A stretch of DNA of 64,000 nucleotides, from NCBI RefSeq assembly GCF_020567705.1, contig NZ_JAJDJU010000004.1, positions 106,750-170,749 on the forward strand, written 5' to 3'. The DNA comes from Acidocella sp. KAb 2-4 (GTDB lineage Bacteria > Pseudomonadota > Alphaproteobacteria > Acetobacterales > Acetobacteraceae). Each line of letters starts with the position of its first letter. Within the stretch, counting starts at the first letter, position 1. Both the position numbers and the translations under genes were made by a program. Shown here in pieces: positions 27,515-35,947 of this stretch. The notes under the pieces were generated by a model, which was not told where the DNA came from, did not search any database, and saw only the letters and a list, made by a program, of their open reading frames with translations.

Positions 27515-28168
27515 CTATGCTGCCCGTCCCTTGATATTGCCGAGTACATGCTCAATTTCACCAAGCCCTGTCCTGACGTCCTCGGTCCGGCCGGACATAT
27601 AAAGCCGCCCGGCCGCGCCAATCATCTGCACATCGACAAGCGTCAGGCCCGGTGCCGCCTTCTCTGCCACGTTCGCCGCCATCGCGGCATAGAGCGCGGG
27701 CACCACTTCCATGACCAGAAGCGTCTCTCCGGGCATGATCATGGAAGCCTGACGATTGCGGTTGATGATGACGGCGTGCTGATCGGTAACATCCTCAATC
27801 ATGTCGGTATACACGATTTTCGGTGCCAGCTGGTCCGCCGCCGCCAGCTGCATCCCCGAGAGGATCGCCGCTCCCGCCCGAAGCAGCTTGTCCTTATCAC
27901 TTCCATGAATTTCTAGAATCCCAAACTGGCGCTCGACAAACAAGATTCCTGGCTCCAAATCCGGGTCGGCCTTCAGCGCGAGATCGATCACTCGTTCGAT
28001 CATCAAACCAGGTGCAATTTCGATAATTAGCGAATGCTGCCCGGCAAATGGCGGGTAACCGCGGGCCCGCGTTGGTGTGCCGAGATAGGCCGCGAATTGC
28101 GGCTGCAGAGTTTCGAGCAAAAGATAAACCCGAAGGTCACCCTTGGCGGATTTCACCGTCTCTGACAA
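27515..28168 (-). CDS. Tandem-domain BMC shell protein (BMC-T), paralogue 1
   Basis: A 217-residue shell protein with two BMC-fold halves, expected to form a trimeric pseudo-hexamer. Half one has EIAPGLMIERVIDLALKAD and ILFVERQFGILEIHG; half two has GETLLVMEVVPALYAAMAAN and MIGAAGRLYMSGRTEDV. It is a clear paralogue of the protein at 29161-29760 (shared VERQFG, INRN and MIGA-GRLY-SG elements). The opening strand order suggests circular permutation of the first domain, as in some trimeric shell proteins. An N-terminal extension of about 12 residues and an insert near residue 35 distinguish it from the paralogue. Confidence 0.85.
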   Translation of the reverse strand: MSETVKSAKGDLRVYLLLETLQPQFAAYLGTPTRARGYPPFAGQHSLIIEIAPGLMIERVIDLALKADPDLEPGILFVERQFGILEIHGSDKDKLLRAGAAILSGMQLAAADQLAPKIVYTDMIEDVTDQHAVIINRNRQASMIMPGETLLVMEVVPALYAAMAANVAEKAAPGLTLVDVQMIGAAGRLYMSGRTEDVRTGLGEIEHVLGNIKGRAA

Positions 28169-28206
28169 TTTTCATACCCCTCCCGCACACCACACCGATG
28201 TGGATG

Positions 28207-28491
28207 CTATTTCGCGGCTGCCATCAAAAAATACTTTGATACATCCGCATGCGGGCGGGGAATCACATGCACCGAAACCAGCGTACCCACCTGCCCAGCG
28301 ACTTCCGCCCCCGCTTCCGTCGCCGCTTTCACCGCGCCGACATCGCCCGATATAACGACGGCGACCAAGCCATCACCAACCTGTTCACGGGCGATGATGC
28401 TAACATTCGCTGCCTTCACCATCGCGTCAGCTGCGGCCAGCGCTGCCACATAACCTTTGGTCTCAATCATTCCAAGTGCATTGCTAGACAT
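28207..28491 (-). CDS. Hexameric BMC shell protein (BMC-H), PduA/EutM-like
   Basis: A 94-residue canonical BMC domain: [26 protein letters not shown], then [13 protein letters not shown] and the [11 protein letters not shown] end found in PduA. It forms the flat hexamer tiles of the shell, with metabolites passing through the central pore. By position against PduA the pore loop is V38-G39-D40-G41, with Asp where PduA has Ser40, giving a ring of six carboxylates. That would favour cationic metabolites such as amino alcohols (inference). Confidence 0.95.
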   Translation of the reverse strand: MSSNALGMIETKGYVAALAAADAMVKAANVSIIAREQVGDGLVAVVISGDVGAVKAATEAGAEVAGQVGTLVSVHVIPRPHADVSKYFLMAAAK

Positions 28492-28522
28492 GAACTTACC
28501 TCCTCAAGATTTGTAATCCGTT

Positions 28523-28774
28523 TCAGGAACTGTGCGTTTCATCGATCAACCCGATGATCAACGCGTCAATAGGCGGCGACTTGCCCTGGAACCATGCCGC
28601 GGCAACCGAACCGGTCGCGACGATGACCTTTTCTCCGATCCCGCAATTCAGCGGATCGAAGGCGAGTAGCGTGGAGGATGACTCATCCACCCTGACTTCG
28701 AGGATCGAACCGGCTGGCATTTCCTTCACCTTTTTGGTCGACCAGACGCGGCCCGCGACCGTTGCCTTGATCAT
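28523..28774 (-). CDS. Pentameric BMC vertex protein (EutN/CcmL family)
   Basis: An 83-residue OB-fold vertex protein. It starts with the strand KATVAGRVWSTKKVKEMPAG, then LLAFDPLNCGIGEKVIVATGSVA and ends with PPIDALIIGLID, the standard CcmL/EutN pattern. Pentamers cap the corners of the shell. The ATG follows AGGAGG and overlaps the stop of the upstream 128-residue protein by four bases. Confidence 0.93.
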   Translation of the reverse strand: MIKATVAGRVWSTKKVKEMPAGSILEVRVDESSSTLLAFDPLNCGIGEKVIVATGSVAAAWFQGKSPPIDALIIGLIDETHSS

Positions 28775-29157
28775 CCGCTCCTCCTTTCGATCTTCAGGCC
28801 AAGGCGGCGAGTCAGATCCCTCGCCAAGGGCGTGAGCACCGCGCCCCGCGCCAAAACGATGGTCTCGCCCGCGGCACATCCGGCGAGCTTCCGCTCAGAT
28901 ATCACGCCAGACAACACCGGCTTTTGTTGAGCTTCTGGCAGTTGAACTGCATCCGCCACCAGCCTGAACCGCAGCCTCCCGTCACGCACGGCCTCAACAA
29001 TCCCAGGTGCCATCAACTTCTTTACAAACGCCTGCAACTCGGCGTCCGATGTCATCCGGACATCCTCAACCCCTGCAAGCGACCTGCGCTCCACCATGAT
29101 CTCGCGCAACAATTCGCGGACCATATGACGCAGTTCCGCTTCGCTTGGATGAGCCAT
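28771..29157 (-). CDS. Small conserved microcompartment-associated protein of unknown function
   Basis: A 128-residue protein between the BMC-P and BMC-T genes, coupled to both. Its N-terminus (AELRHMVRELLREIMVE) is a short amphipathic helix of the kind that targets cargo to BMC shells. The C-terminal part (SGVISERKLAGC, then ARGAVLTPLARDLTRRLGLKI) recalls a motif near the start of EutQ. The mycobacterial RMM locus has an uncharacterised gene at the same place. No catalytic residues can be named; an internal scaffold or assembly factor is a reasonable guess. Confidence 0.7.
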   Translation of the reverse strand: MAHPSEAELRHMVRELLREIMVERRSLAGVEDVRMTSDAELQAFVKKLMAPGIVEAVRDGRLRFRLVADAVQLPEAQQKPVLSGVISERKLAGCAAGETIVLARGAVLTPLARDLTRRLGLKIERRSG

Positions 29158-29160
29158 GGC

Positions 29161-29760
29161 TTACCCCACCAACGCCTGTTCCGCCGCGACAGCTGCGGCC
29201 CGCACATCCGATTCGGTCCCCGACAGGTAAAGCCTTCCCGTCGCGCCGATCATGCGGTAATCGACGATCTTTATATTCGCGGCCTTCTCGGCGGCGTTAG
29301 CCGCCAGAATGACATGGGCAGCGGGCTCCGTTTCGAGAACAAAAAGTGTCTCGCCAGCCAGAACCATCGACCCAACCTTGTTGCGGTTGATCAGAAAGGC
29401 ATGCCCTGGATCGATGCGGTTGATAATCTGCGACGCCAGGATTTTCGGCTTCAACGCATCGCCCGGCGTCTTGCCCATTGAAGCGACAACCGCTTCCGCC
29501 GCGGCCTTGACCGCTGCTATATCACGCGCATGAATCTCCAGATATCCAAACTGTCGCTCCACCACCAAAACACCGCCCTGCACATCCGCCGCCTTTAAGG
29601 CAATGTCGGTCAGCGCTTCGATATCCAACCCCGGCGCGACCTCGATGATTTGCGCGGCCATATTCCGGCGTGGCAGAGATCCTCTGATCCATGTGCCGAG
29701 GTAGCACATGGTTTGCGGCTGCAATTGATCGACAAAGATGAAGGATCTGAGGATTGACAT
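29161..29760 (-). CDS. Tandem-domain BMC shell protein (BMC-T), paralogue 2
   Basis: A 199-residue tandem BMC protein. Half one: RSFIFVDQLQPQTMCYLG, IEVAPGLDIEALTDIALKA and LVVERQFGYLEIHARD; half two: HAFLINRNKVGSMVLAGETLFVLE and YRMIGATGRLYLSGTESDV. It should form trimers that replace hexamers in the shell facets; such proteins often carry larger or gated pores. It starts two bases after the aldehyde dehydrogenase stop and ends three bases before the next start, so the operon is tightly packed. Confidence 0.87.
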   Translation of the reverse strand: MSILRSFIFVDQLQPQTMCYLGTWIRGSLPRRNMAAQIIEVAPGLDIEALTDIALKAADVQGGVLVVERQFGYLEIHARDIAAVKAAAEAVVASMGKTPGDALKPKILASQIINRIDPGHAFLINRNKVGSMVLAGETLFVLETEPAAHVILAANAAEKAANIKIVDYRMIGATGRLYLSGTESDVRAAAVAAEQALVG

Positions 29761-29762
29761 GG

Positions 29763-31289
29763 CTAAGCCGTCAGCACCGCGTTGAGTTCTTCGAGAATGA
29801 TCTGACGCAACGTCCGCCGCAAATCACTTGCATCGGCAGGAAGGGATAATGGGACCGGCCTAACTGACGTGGATGTGGCGGCTAGCGAGGCGAAAGGATC
29901 TACACTCTCGAAATTACCGAACAACTCTGCATCCTCGCGGTTATAAGCAACATTGACAAACTGTACGAGATGACGCGGGGATAGATTTTCAGATAGCGAG
30001 GATCCACCGGCAAAGCCCGTGCCTATAGTCATCGACGGCCCAAGATTTGTTTCGAATCCAGATGCTCCTAGCGAGCATCCCGCATTTACGACCACACGCA
30101 AGGCGGGCAATGCTGCGGCAAAAGCTACAATATGCGCTTCGTGCCGGGAGTGAATGGCGGCCGAATGCCCACGCCCGGCTTTCCGCATCATCGATCGCGC
30201 GCTTGAAATCGCCTGACCCAGGCCATCGACCCGCGCGAATGCTAGCACTGGACATAATTTTTCTCGCACCAGCTCTTCTTCCGGCTGCACGAGATCGACC
30301 GGTGTAAGCAAAATTTTCGCGCCCGGCGCCGTGAACCCCGCTTCGCGCGCAATCAGGCTCGCATCTTTGCCGATGACTGCCGCATTAAAGCCGCCGCCGC
30401 CAAATAGCAAACGCCTGATCTTCGCCGTCTCATCCGGTGTGCAGAGATGCGCCCCCTCGGCTTTCATTGCCGCCAGAAGTTGATCCGCGATGCCCGCAAA
30501 AGCCAGCAGAGTTGATTCATTGGTGCATAGAATTGAGTTGTCAAACGATTTTGATGCGACGATACGCTGTGCAGCCTTACGAATATCCGCTGTATGATCA
30601 ACCAGTACCGGTGCATTTCCAGGACCAACACCCAGTGCCGGATTGCCGGATTTATACGCGGCCTTCACCACCGCCGGACCACCAGTTGCGATCACGAGGT
30701 CAATTCGCGCATCGGCAATCAGCTTTTCGATCAGAGGAATCGTGGGTTCTTCAATAACTTGGATGACACCATCTGGCGCACCAGCGGCCTTGGCCGCCTC
30801 GGCCATGATCCGGGCTGCGTCGGCGCACACATCCTTTGCGCCTGGATGCGGCGACAAAATGATCGCATTGCGCGACATTAGCGCCAACAACGTCTTGAAG
30901 TATACGGTCGCAACGGGATTAGTGACCGGAACCAGCGCAAAGATCACGCCAACGGGACGCAGCAGTGCCACGATCTTTCCGGCTCGGTCAATGCGCGGCG
31001 ACACCAAATCGTCCCCACCGTATTTTTCGACCAAGCCGCGCGAGCATGCCTCGTTCTTGAGTTGTTTGTGCGCGACCACACCCATGCCTGTTTCGCGCAC
31101 GGCCCACTCGGCATAAAATCGTGCCTTCGCATAAGCCGCTTCGGCAACAGCCTGCACAATACGTTCCGTCTTCGCACGGTCTAATTTCTGAAACTGCGCG
31201 GCGGCCCAGCGCGAACGCTCTATTTTGAGCAGCGTCTGCTCATAAACCGCATCAGGAACACGCAGCAGAGGAGGTGCAGTTTCGCTCAC
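29763..31289 (-). CDS. CoA-acylating aldehyde dehydrogenase, BMC cargo with C-terminal targeting helix
   Basis: A 508-residue dehydrogenase related to the acylating PduP/EutE/AdhE-N group. The catalytic cysteine lies in SFDNSILCTNES and the nucleotide-binding region has LVIATGGPAVVKAAYKSG. After a Ser/Pro-rich linker the protein ends in an amphipathic helix (DLRRTLRQIILEELNAVL), a typical encapsulation peptide. It would oxidise propionaldehyde (or acetaldehyde) to the acyl-CoA inside the shell. The start is GTG at 31289, preceded by GGGAG at six bases; a longer frame would run into the aminotransferase gene. Confidence 0.88.
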   Translation of the reverse strand: MSETAPPLLRVPDAVYEQTLLKIERSRWAAAQFQKLDRAKTERIVQAVAEAAYAKARFYAEWAVRETGMGVVAHKQLKNEACSRGLVEKYGGDDLVSPRIDRAGKIVALLRPVGVIFALVPVTNPVATVYFKTLLALMSRNAIILSPHPGAKDVCADAARIMAEAAKAAGAPDGVIQVIEEPTIPLIEKLIADARIDLVIATGGPAVVKAAYKSGNPALGVGPGNAPVLVDHTADIRKAAQRIVASKSFDNSILCTNESTLLAFAGIADQLLAAMKAEGAHLCTPDETAKIRRLLFGGGGFNAAVIGKDASLIAREAGFTAPGAKILLTPVDLVQPEEELVREKLCPVLAFARVDGLGQAISSARSMMRKAGRGHSAAIHSRHEAHIVAFAAALPALRVVVNAGCSLGASGFETNLGPSMTIGTGFAGGSSLSENLSPRHLVQFVNVAYNREDAELFGNFESVDPFASLAATSTSVRPVPLSLPADASDLRRTLRQIILEELNAVLTA

Positions 31290-31302
31290 GTCGAACTCCC
31301 GT

Positions 31303-32577
31303 TTATCGGCCGGCTTCACGCAGCAGCTGCCGCGCGCGCGGCATTGCCGCATCAAACCGGTCCATGATTTCCTCGCACATATCATGGCTCAGCAGTACGC
31401 CTGGCTTCCACTGCAGTACGCGCTTGTCGAGGGACGAGAAAATAGCCCAGACGCCATGCTCATACAACGCACGAGATACGAATACCGCGCCTTCCGGATG
31501 GTTGAACTCCAATCCGAGAATCACGCCGCGTTGACGCACACCGCTGAAAATATCACCGTGACGGCGCATCATCTCCGCCATACTGTCGCGAAAAAACGCG
31601 CTAACCGCATGTACGTTCGCAATCACCTCGGGACGCTGCAAGATCTCCATAACCTTATGCCCGACAACACAACCGAGCTCAGCCCCGCCCGAGGTCGAGA
31701 TATGAGCGGCACCATCCTCATTCAACCAGCCACCGGCCCGCTCATTCACAAGGCAGGCTGAGATTGGATACAAGCCACCGGAAAGCCCCTTGGCCGTCAC
31801 CATGATGTCAGGCTGGATCCCGTAAGTCTGCCACCCCCAAAGCGCGCCGCAACGCATCAACCCGGTCTGTACCTCGTCCGCGATATACATGGCGCCATAT
31901 TTTTCACAGAGCGTCTTGCACGCCGCGAGATAGCCCTCTTTGGGCATCGGAAAGCCGTAGGTCGCCGGAATCGTCTCCATGATCACCGCGGCGATGTCAC
32001 CGGATTTAAGCGCCCGCTCCATCGCGTCGACGTCATTGAACGGTACATGCAGAAAGGTCTCGGGTTGATCGGCAAGAAAAATTTTGCTGAAGCGCTCATC
32101 TCCCGTGGCGACCGAAAGGCCGCCATGGCCATGATACCCCTTGATGATGGAAACGATCTTGCGCCGCTTCGTCGCGTAGCGAGCGGACTTGATCGCGATA
32201 TCCACAGCCTCCGCCCCGCCAGCGCCGAACACCGCATATTTCATACCCGGCGTCGCCTTGATCAGCGCCTCTGACAGCGCCGCACGGGCCACGGAAGGAA
32301 ACCAGTGGTTGCCTATATCAAAATAATCCAGCGCTCCTTTGAGCGTTTCCACAAGTTCTGGGTGGCGGTGACCAAAATTGAAGGTGCCGCCATTAAGGTG
32401 CAGATCAATCAGGCGGCGGCCATCCATGTCATAAAGGCAATACCCCTCACGGCGGCCAATCACGAGGTCAATCCCCGCCTTCTGCCAGAAGAGGGTTTTA
32501 TCCGGGTTCCAATAGCGAATCGCCGTATCCAGGCACTCTTGTTTGCTATCGAACCTGAAATGACCGTAGTCAAACAT
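31303..32577 (-). CDS. Class III PLP enzyme, probable amino-alcohol-phosphate phospho-lyase
   Basis: A 424-residue class III aminotransferase-fold protein. The PLP lysine is in MVTAKGLSGGLYP and the conserved acidic residue in MYIADEVQTGLMR. In RMM-type microcompartment loci this gene is thought to encode a phospho-lyase acting on 1-amino-2-propanol O-phosphate, releasing ammonia, phosphate and propionaldehyde, similar to ethanolamine-phosphate phospho-lyase. That fits its place beside the kinase and aldehyde dehydrogenase. A true transaminase role cannot be excluded from sequence. First gene of the shell operon. Confidence 0.82.
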   Translation of the reverse strand: MFDYGHFRFDSKQECLDTAIRYWNPDKTLFWQKAGIDLVIGRREGYCLYDMDGRRLIDLHLNGGTFNFGHRHPELVETLKGALDYFDIGNHWFPSVARAALSEALIKATPGMKYAVFGAGGAEAVDIAIKSARYATKRRKIVSIIKGYHGHGGLSVATGDERFSKIFLADQPETFLHVPFNDVDAMERALKSGDIAAVIMETIPATYGFPMPKEGYLAACKTLCEKYGAMYIADEVQTGLMRCGALWGWQTYGIQPDIMVTAKGLSGGLYPISACLVNERAGGWLNEDGAAHISTSGGAELGCVVGHKVMEILQRPEVIANVHAVSAFFRDSMAEMMRRHGDIFSGVRQRGVILGLEFNHPEGAVFVSRALYEHGVWAIFSSLDKRVLQWKPGVLLSHDMCEEIMDRFDAAMPRARQLLREAGR

Positions 32578-32747
32578 TGGCGCGTCCTTGATGTAGTTTT
32601 TGCGCGACTTCCAATATCATATGTTTGAAGCATGTCATTTTATGGTTGTCAAGCGCCAAATTAGATGTGATTTTTTGCCTCGGCGTTGGATGTCGGCTAT
32701 TCTCACGTCCACCCTGTTTTTGTCGTACCTTTGTGCGATAAGGAGCC

Positions 32748-33551
32748 ATGAGCAAACGTTTCCAACGACTAAGCAAGACCGAGCGGCAGGCTCGCATTGT
32801 TGCTGAACTGGCCGCCTCCCCATCTCTGCGCGTCAACAAGCTCTCCGAGCGGTTGTCGGTCTCAACTGAAACTGTGCGCCGCGACCTCGCGGAACTGGCA
32901 GAAGTCGGCTTGATCAACCGCACTTATGGCGGGGCGGTCCGCTCCGTGCCTTCCGAGCCAGCCGTTGCGGTGCGGGAGGGACTGATGCTGGCCGAACGCG
33001 AACGGATTGCCGAGGCCGCCGTGCAACTCGTGGAGCCAAACGACATCCTGATGATCGGCGGTGGCGCCACGACGCTGCATGTCGCGCGGCGCCTGGCGGC
33101 GACTCTCAATGGCCTGACCATCATCACACATGCATTTTCCATCGCGACCGCGGTCGCCGCCAATCCGACCCATAAAGTGATCATGCTGCCAGGCCAGTAT
33201 GACGGGCGCGAGGGCGTGATTTATGGCCCGGAGACCATCGATGCGTTGCAGCGCTTCCACGCCAACAAGGCCCTTCTTGGCGCGAGCGGCCTAACGGTCG
33301 AAGGTCCCAATGATGCCGGCGTTGGCCCTGGCATGACGTTTAGCATGATGATGCGCCGGGCCGCGCACACCATCATCGTCGCCGATCACACCAAATTCGA
33401 CCGCCCTTCGCTGACCGTCTATGGTGAATGGTCTCCCGCGACGACATTGATCACTGACATCAAACCCAAGGGCCGGCTGGCCACGGCGCTACTACAGGCG
33501 GGCGCCAATGTGGTTGAAGCACGCAGCGACGACGTCGAATTCTCGATGTAA
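32748..33551 (+). CDS. DeoR-family regulator of the microcompartment locus
   Basis: A 267-residue DeoR protein: N-terminal HTH (about 10-65; VNKLSERLSVSTETVRRDLAELAEVGLINRTYGGAV) and a C-terminal sugar-isomerase-like effector domain with the family segment DILMIGGGATTLHVARRL. DeoR proteins usually sense phosphorylated intermediates, so the amino-alcohol phosphate or a downstream compound is a plausible ligand. It is divergent from the shell operon (170-base AT-rich gap, 32578-32747) and convergent with the SDR gene, which places it in control of both. Confidence 0.9.
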   Translation: MSKRFQRLSKTERQARIVAELAASPSLRVNKLSERLSVSTETVRRDLAELAEVGLINRTYGGAVRSVPSEPAVAVREGLMLAERERIAEAAVQLVEPNDILMIGGGATTLHVARRLAATLNGLTIITHAFSIATAVAANPTHKVIMLPGQYDGREGVIYGPETIDALQRFHANKALLGASGLTVEGPNDAGVGPGMTFSMMMRRAAHTIIVADHTKFDRPSLTVYGEWSPATTLITDIKPKGRLATALLQAGANVVEARSDDVEFSM

Positions 33552-33585
33552 GGAGGGGGTTATCACGCCCCCTCGCCCGTCCTGC

Positions 33586-34350
33586 TCAATCAAGCGCTTC
33601 CAATGTTTCGGGGAGGATCTGCCCGCCATCGACGATGATGGTTTGGCCCGTCACATAGGCGGCTTCCTTCGACGCAAAATAAAGCGCGGCATAGCCAATA
33701 TCCTCCACCGTGCCGAGCCGCTTCAGCGGCACCGAGGCAGCCATGGTTCGCTGGTAATCCTCGCCCATCCCCGCAAGACCTTCAGTGATGATATTGCCCG
33801 GCAGTACCGCATTCATGGTGATGCCGTATTTCGCGAGCTCAATACAGGCGGTGCGCATGAAGCCGAGTTGGCCCGCCTTGGTCGCCGCGTAATGCGCCCA
33901 TCCGGGATAGCCCGTCACGGGGCCGGTGATCGAAGATGTCAGCACGACCCGTCCCTGGTCGGATTGTTTGAGATAAGGCAGCGCCGCCTGGACGGACATG
34001 AACGTGCCTTTGAGATTCGTATTGCTCACCGTATCCCATTGCGTCTCGGTCATGTCCTCAAGCCGAGCCTGCGGAAAAATTCCCGCATTAGCACAGAGAA
34101 CGTCAATGCCTCCACTACGCTCGGCCACTTCAGCGAAAGCCGCTATGAGGCTTTGGTGAACAGTGACATCGCCAAAAATGCCGTAAGCGCCATAGCCAAT
34201 CGTTCTCGCAGCGGCGTCTGCGTCGTCGGCATGGCGGGCCATGATTGCGACGATCGCGCCAGCTTCAGCAAAGACCTTGGCTATGCCTCGGCCGATACCC
34301 TTCGACCCGCCCGTTACCACGACCACACGGCCCTTCAACGATGCGCTCAT
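33586..34350 (-). CDS. SDR oxidoreductase, probable amino-alcohol dehydrogenase
   Basis: A 254-residue short-chain dehydrogenase. NAD(P) motif TGGSKGIGRG, NAG in LCANAGIF, catalytic Ser in TSSITG and the Tyr/Lys pair in YAATKAGQLG. The mycobacterial RMM locus encodes a 1-amino-2-propanol dehydrogenase of this family that interconverts aminoacetone and 1-amino-2-propanol; the same role is inferred here. The ATG at 34350 follows AAGGAG. It is the second gene after the permease (67-base gap). No encapsulation peptide is evident. Confidence 0.83.
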   Translation of the reverse strand: MSASLKGRVVVVTGGSKGIGRGIAKVFAEAGAIVAIMARHADDADAAARTIGYGAYGIFGDVTVHQSLIAAFAEVAERSGGIDVLCANAGIFPQARLEDMTETQWDTVSNTNLKGTFMSVQAALPYLKQSDQGRVVLTSSITGPVTGYPGWAHYAATKAGQLGFMRTACIELAKYGITMNAVLPGNIITEGLAGMGEDYQRTMAASVPLKRLGTVEDIGYAALYFASKEAAYVTGQTIIVDGGQILPETLEALD

Positions 34351-34417
34351 TCCTTGCTCCTTGAATATAAAACCAGGCGGCAAGAAACTGCCGCCTGGGA
34401 TTTAAGCCACGTCCAGA

Positions 34418-35947
34418 TCAGTCGATTTCATGCACCATGTGACCAATATGTTTGTAAGCCTCTGGATTTATGTGTTTGAGCACAAAACCCCAGACCAAGC
34501 CGACCGCGATGATGGCCCCGCCGATATAGGGAATCGCGTTGGCGAAGGCCGAGCTGCCCGCGAAGGTGACCAGATTGGAAACCAGAAGATACACGAGCCA
34601 AAGTTGCACGACGAAAGAAATCCACGGGGCAATCGTGGTTTTGAGCAGGCTACCGCCGCCATTCTTGCGGAAATAATTCCAGATCGCCAGCGACACGAAC
34701 GCTTGCAAAACCAGTAACAGCCCCGTGCCCAGCACCGCGTAAAGCGTGTAAATGCCGTCATAAGCCTGGTCCATCGGACTGTTAAATCCGTTGAAAACCC
34801 CAAACAACACGATCCAAGCCGCCGCCAGCACGGACTGCACAACCGAAGCATAATGCGGGCTACGCAGCACATCATGGGTTTTGCCCAGATGATGCGGCAG
34901 AATGCCCTCGCGTCCGAGGGAGTACATGTAGCGCGCCGTGGTGTTGTGGAAGGCCATGCCGCAGGCAAACGAGCTGGTGAGGATCAGGAAGCTCAACGCC
35001 TGGTAACCCCAGTCGCCGACAAACTGCTTCATCGGCGTCAGGTAAAAGTCACCCGAATCATTGACCGCCTGCGCCAGCATCGCGCCCGCGTTAGGATAGG
35101 CAGAGACGCCGCACCAGGACACGAACGTGTAGATCACACCAAGCAAAATCACGGAAGAATAGAGCGCGATGGGTATCACCCGCTTGGGGTTGCGGCTCTC
35201 CTCGGCGTAGTTCGGCGCCATCTCAAATCCGACCCACGACCAGAAGGCCATGAAAATACCGACCGCCGCCGCACCAGCCGGAATGGCAACATTGCCAACC
35301 TTCTGCGCCGCGACCGGTACGGTGACATGAAAGATATTGAGCGCCTCGAGTGAGAAGCTAGTTCCGCCATGGGCCAAGGCCACGCCAAAGGAGAAAATCA
35401 GCAGCACGACGGTCTCGCAAAGCACCGCCGTTCCCAAAACCGCGGTGCTGAGGCGGACATCGCGCAGCGACAGCACGCCGGCCCCCACCACCGCCGCCAA
35501 AGCCAGCCAGACCCAACCGATGTTGATGCCTAAATGCTGAGAAAGCCAGATATTACCAAAATAGGCGAACAGCCCGTAGAGCGAGGCCTCGAAGATCGAG
35601 TAACAGGCCAGCGCCGTAAGGCCCGCCGACATGCCAAGTTCCCGGCCGAGACCTTGCGCGATGTAGGAATAGAAACCACCTACCGACGAGACCTGGGAAG
35701 CCATCGTCGCATAGCCGACGCTGAAGATGACCAGCACGATGGTCGCCAGCAGGAAGGCCGCCGGTGTGTGGACGCCGGTGCCAAACCCGGCAGCGAACGG
35801 CACGTTGCCCAGCATCGCCGATTCCGGTGCGGCGCCCGTCACGCACAAAAAGAGCACGCCGATAACGCCAACAGCCTTCGAATGTAATTTCGCGACGTTC
35901 TCTCTCTTACCGACGTCTATGGTCCCGGTAATTTTGGACTCACTCAT
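34418..35947 (-). CDS. APC-superfamily amine/amino acid permease
   Basis: A 509-residue permease with about 12 to 14 hydrophobic segments. The N-terminal helix carries LFLCVTGAAPESAMLGNVPFA, close to the amino-acid/GABA-type APC signature, and helix 3 has GGFYSYIAQGLGRELGM. A permease in this position is part of RMM loci, and uptake of an amino alcohol or related amine is inferred. The ATG follows AAGGAGG. A good -10 element (TATACT on the minus strand, 35978-35983) lies about 30 bases before the start. Confidence 0.87.
   Translation of the reverse strand: MSESKITGTIDVGKRENVAKLHSKAVGVIGVLFLCVTGAAPESAMLGNVPFAAGFGTGVHTPAAFLLATIVLVIFSVGYATMASQVSSVGGFYSYIAQGLGRELGMSAGLTALACYSIFEASLYGLFAYFGNIWLSQHLGINIGWVWLALAAVVGAGVLSLRDVRLSTAVLGTAVLCETVVLLIFSFGVALAHGGTSFSLEALNIFHVTVPVAAQKVGNVAIPAGAAAVGIFMAFWSWVGFEMAPNYAEESRNPKRVIPIALYSSVILLGVIYTFVSWCGVSAYPNAGAMLAQAVNDSGDFYLTPMKQFVGDWGYQALSFLILTSSFACGMAFHNTTARYMYSLGREGILPHHLGKTHDVLRSPHYASVVQSVLAAAWIVLFGVFNGFNSPMDQAYDGIYTLYAVLGTGLLLVLQAFVSLAIWNYFRKNGGGSLLKTTIAPWISFVVQLWLVYLLVSNLVTFAGSSAFANAIPYIGGAIIAVGLVWGFVLKHINPEAYKHIGHMVHEID

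Noticed and set aside
33553..33574. GAGGGGG/CCCCCTC stem between deoR and the SDR gene
   Set aside because: No T-run; could aid termination but evidence is weak.
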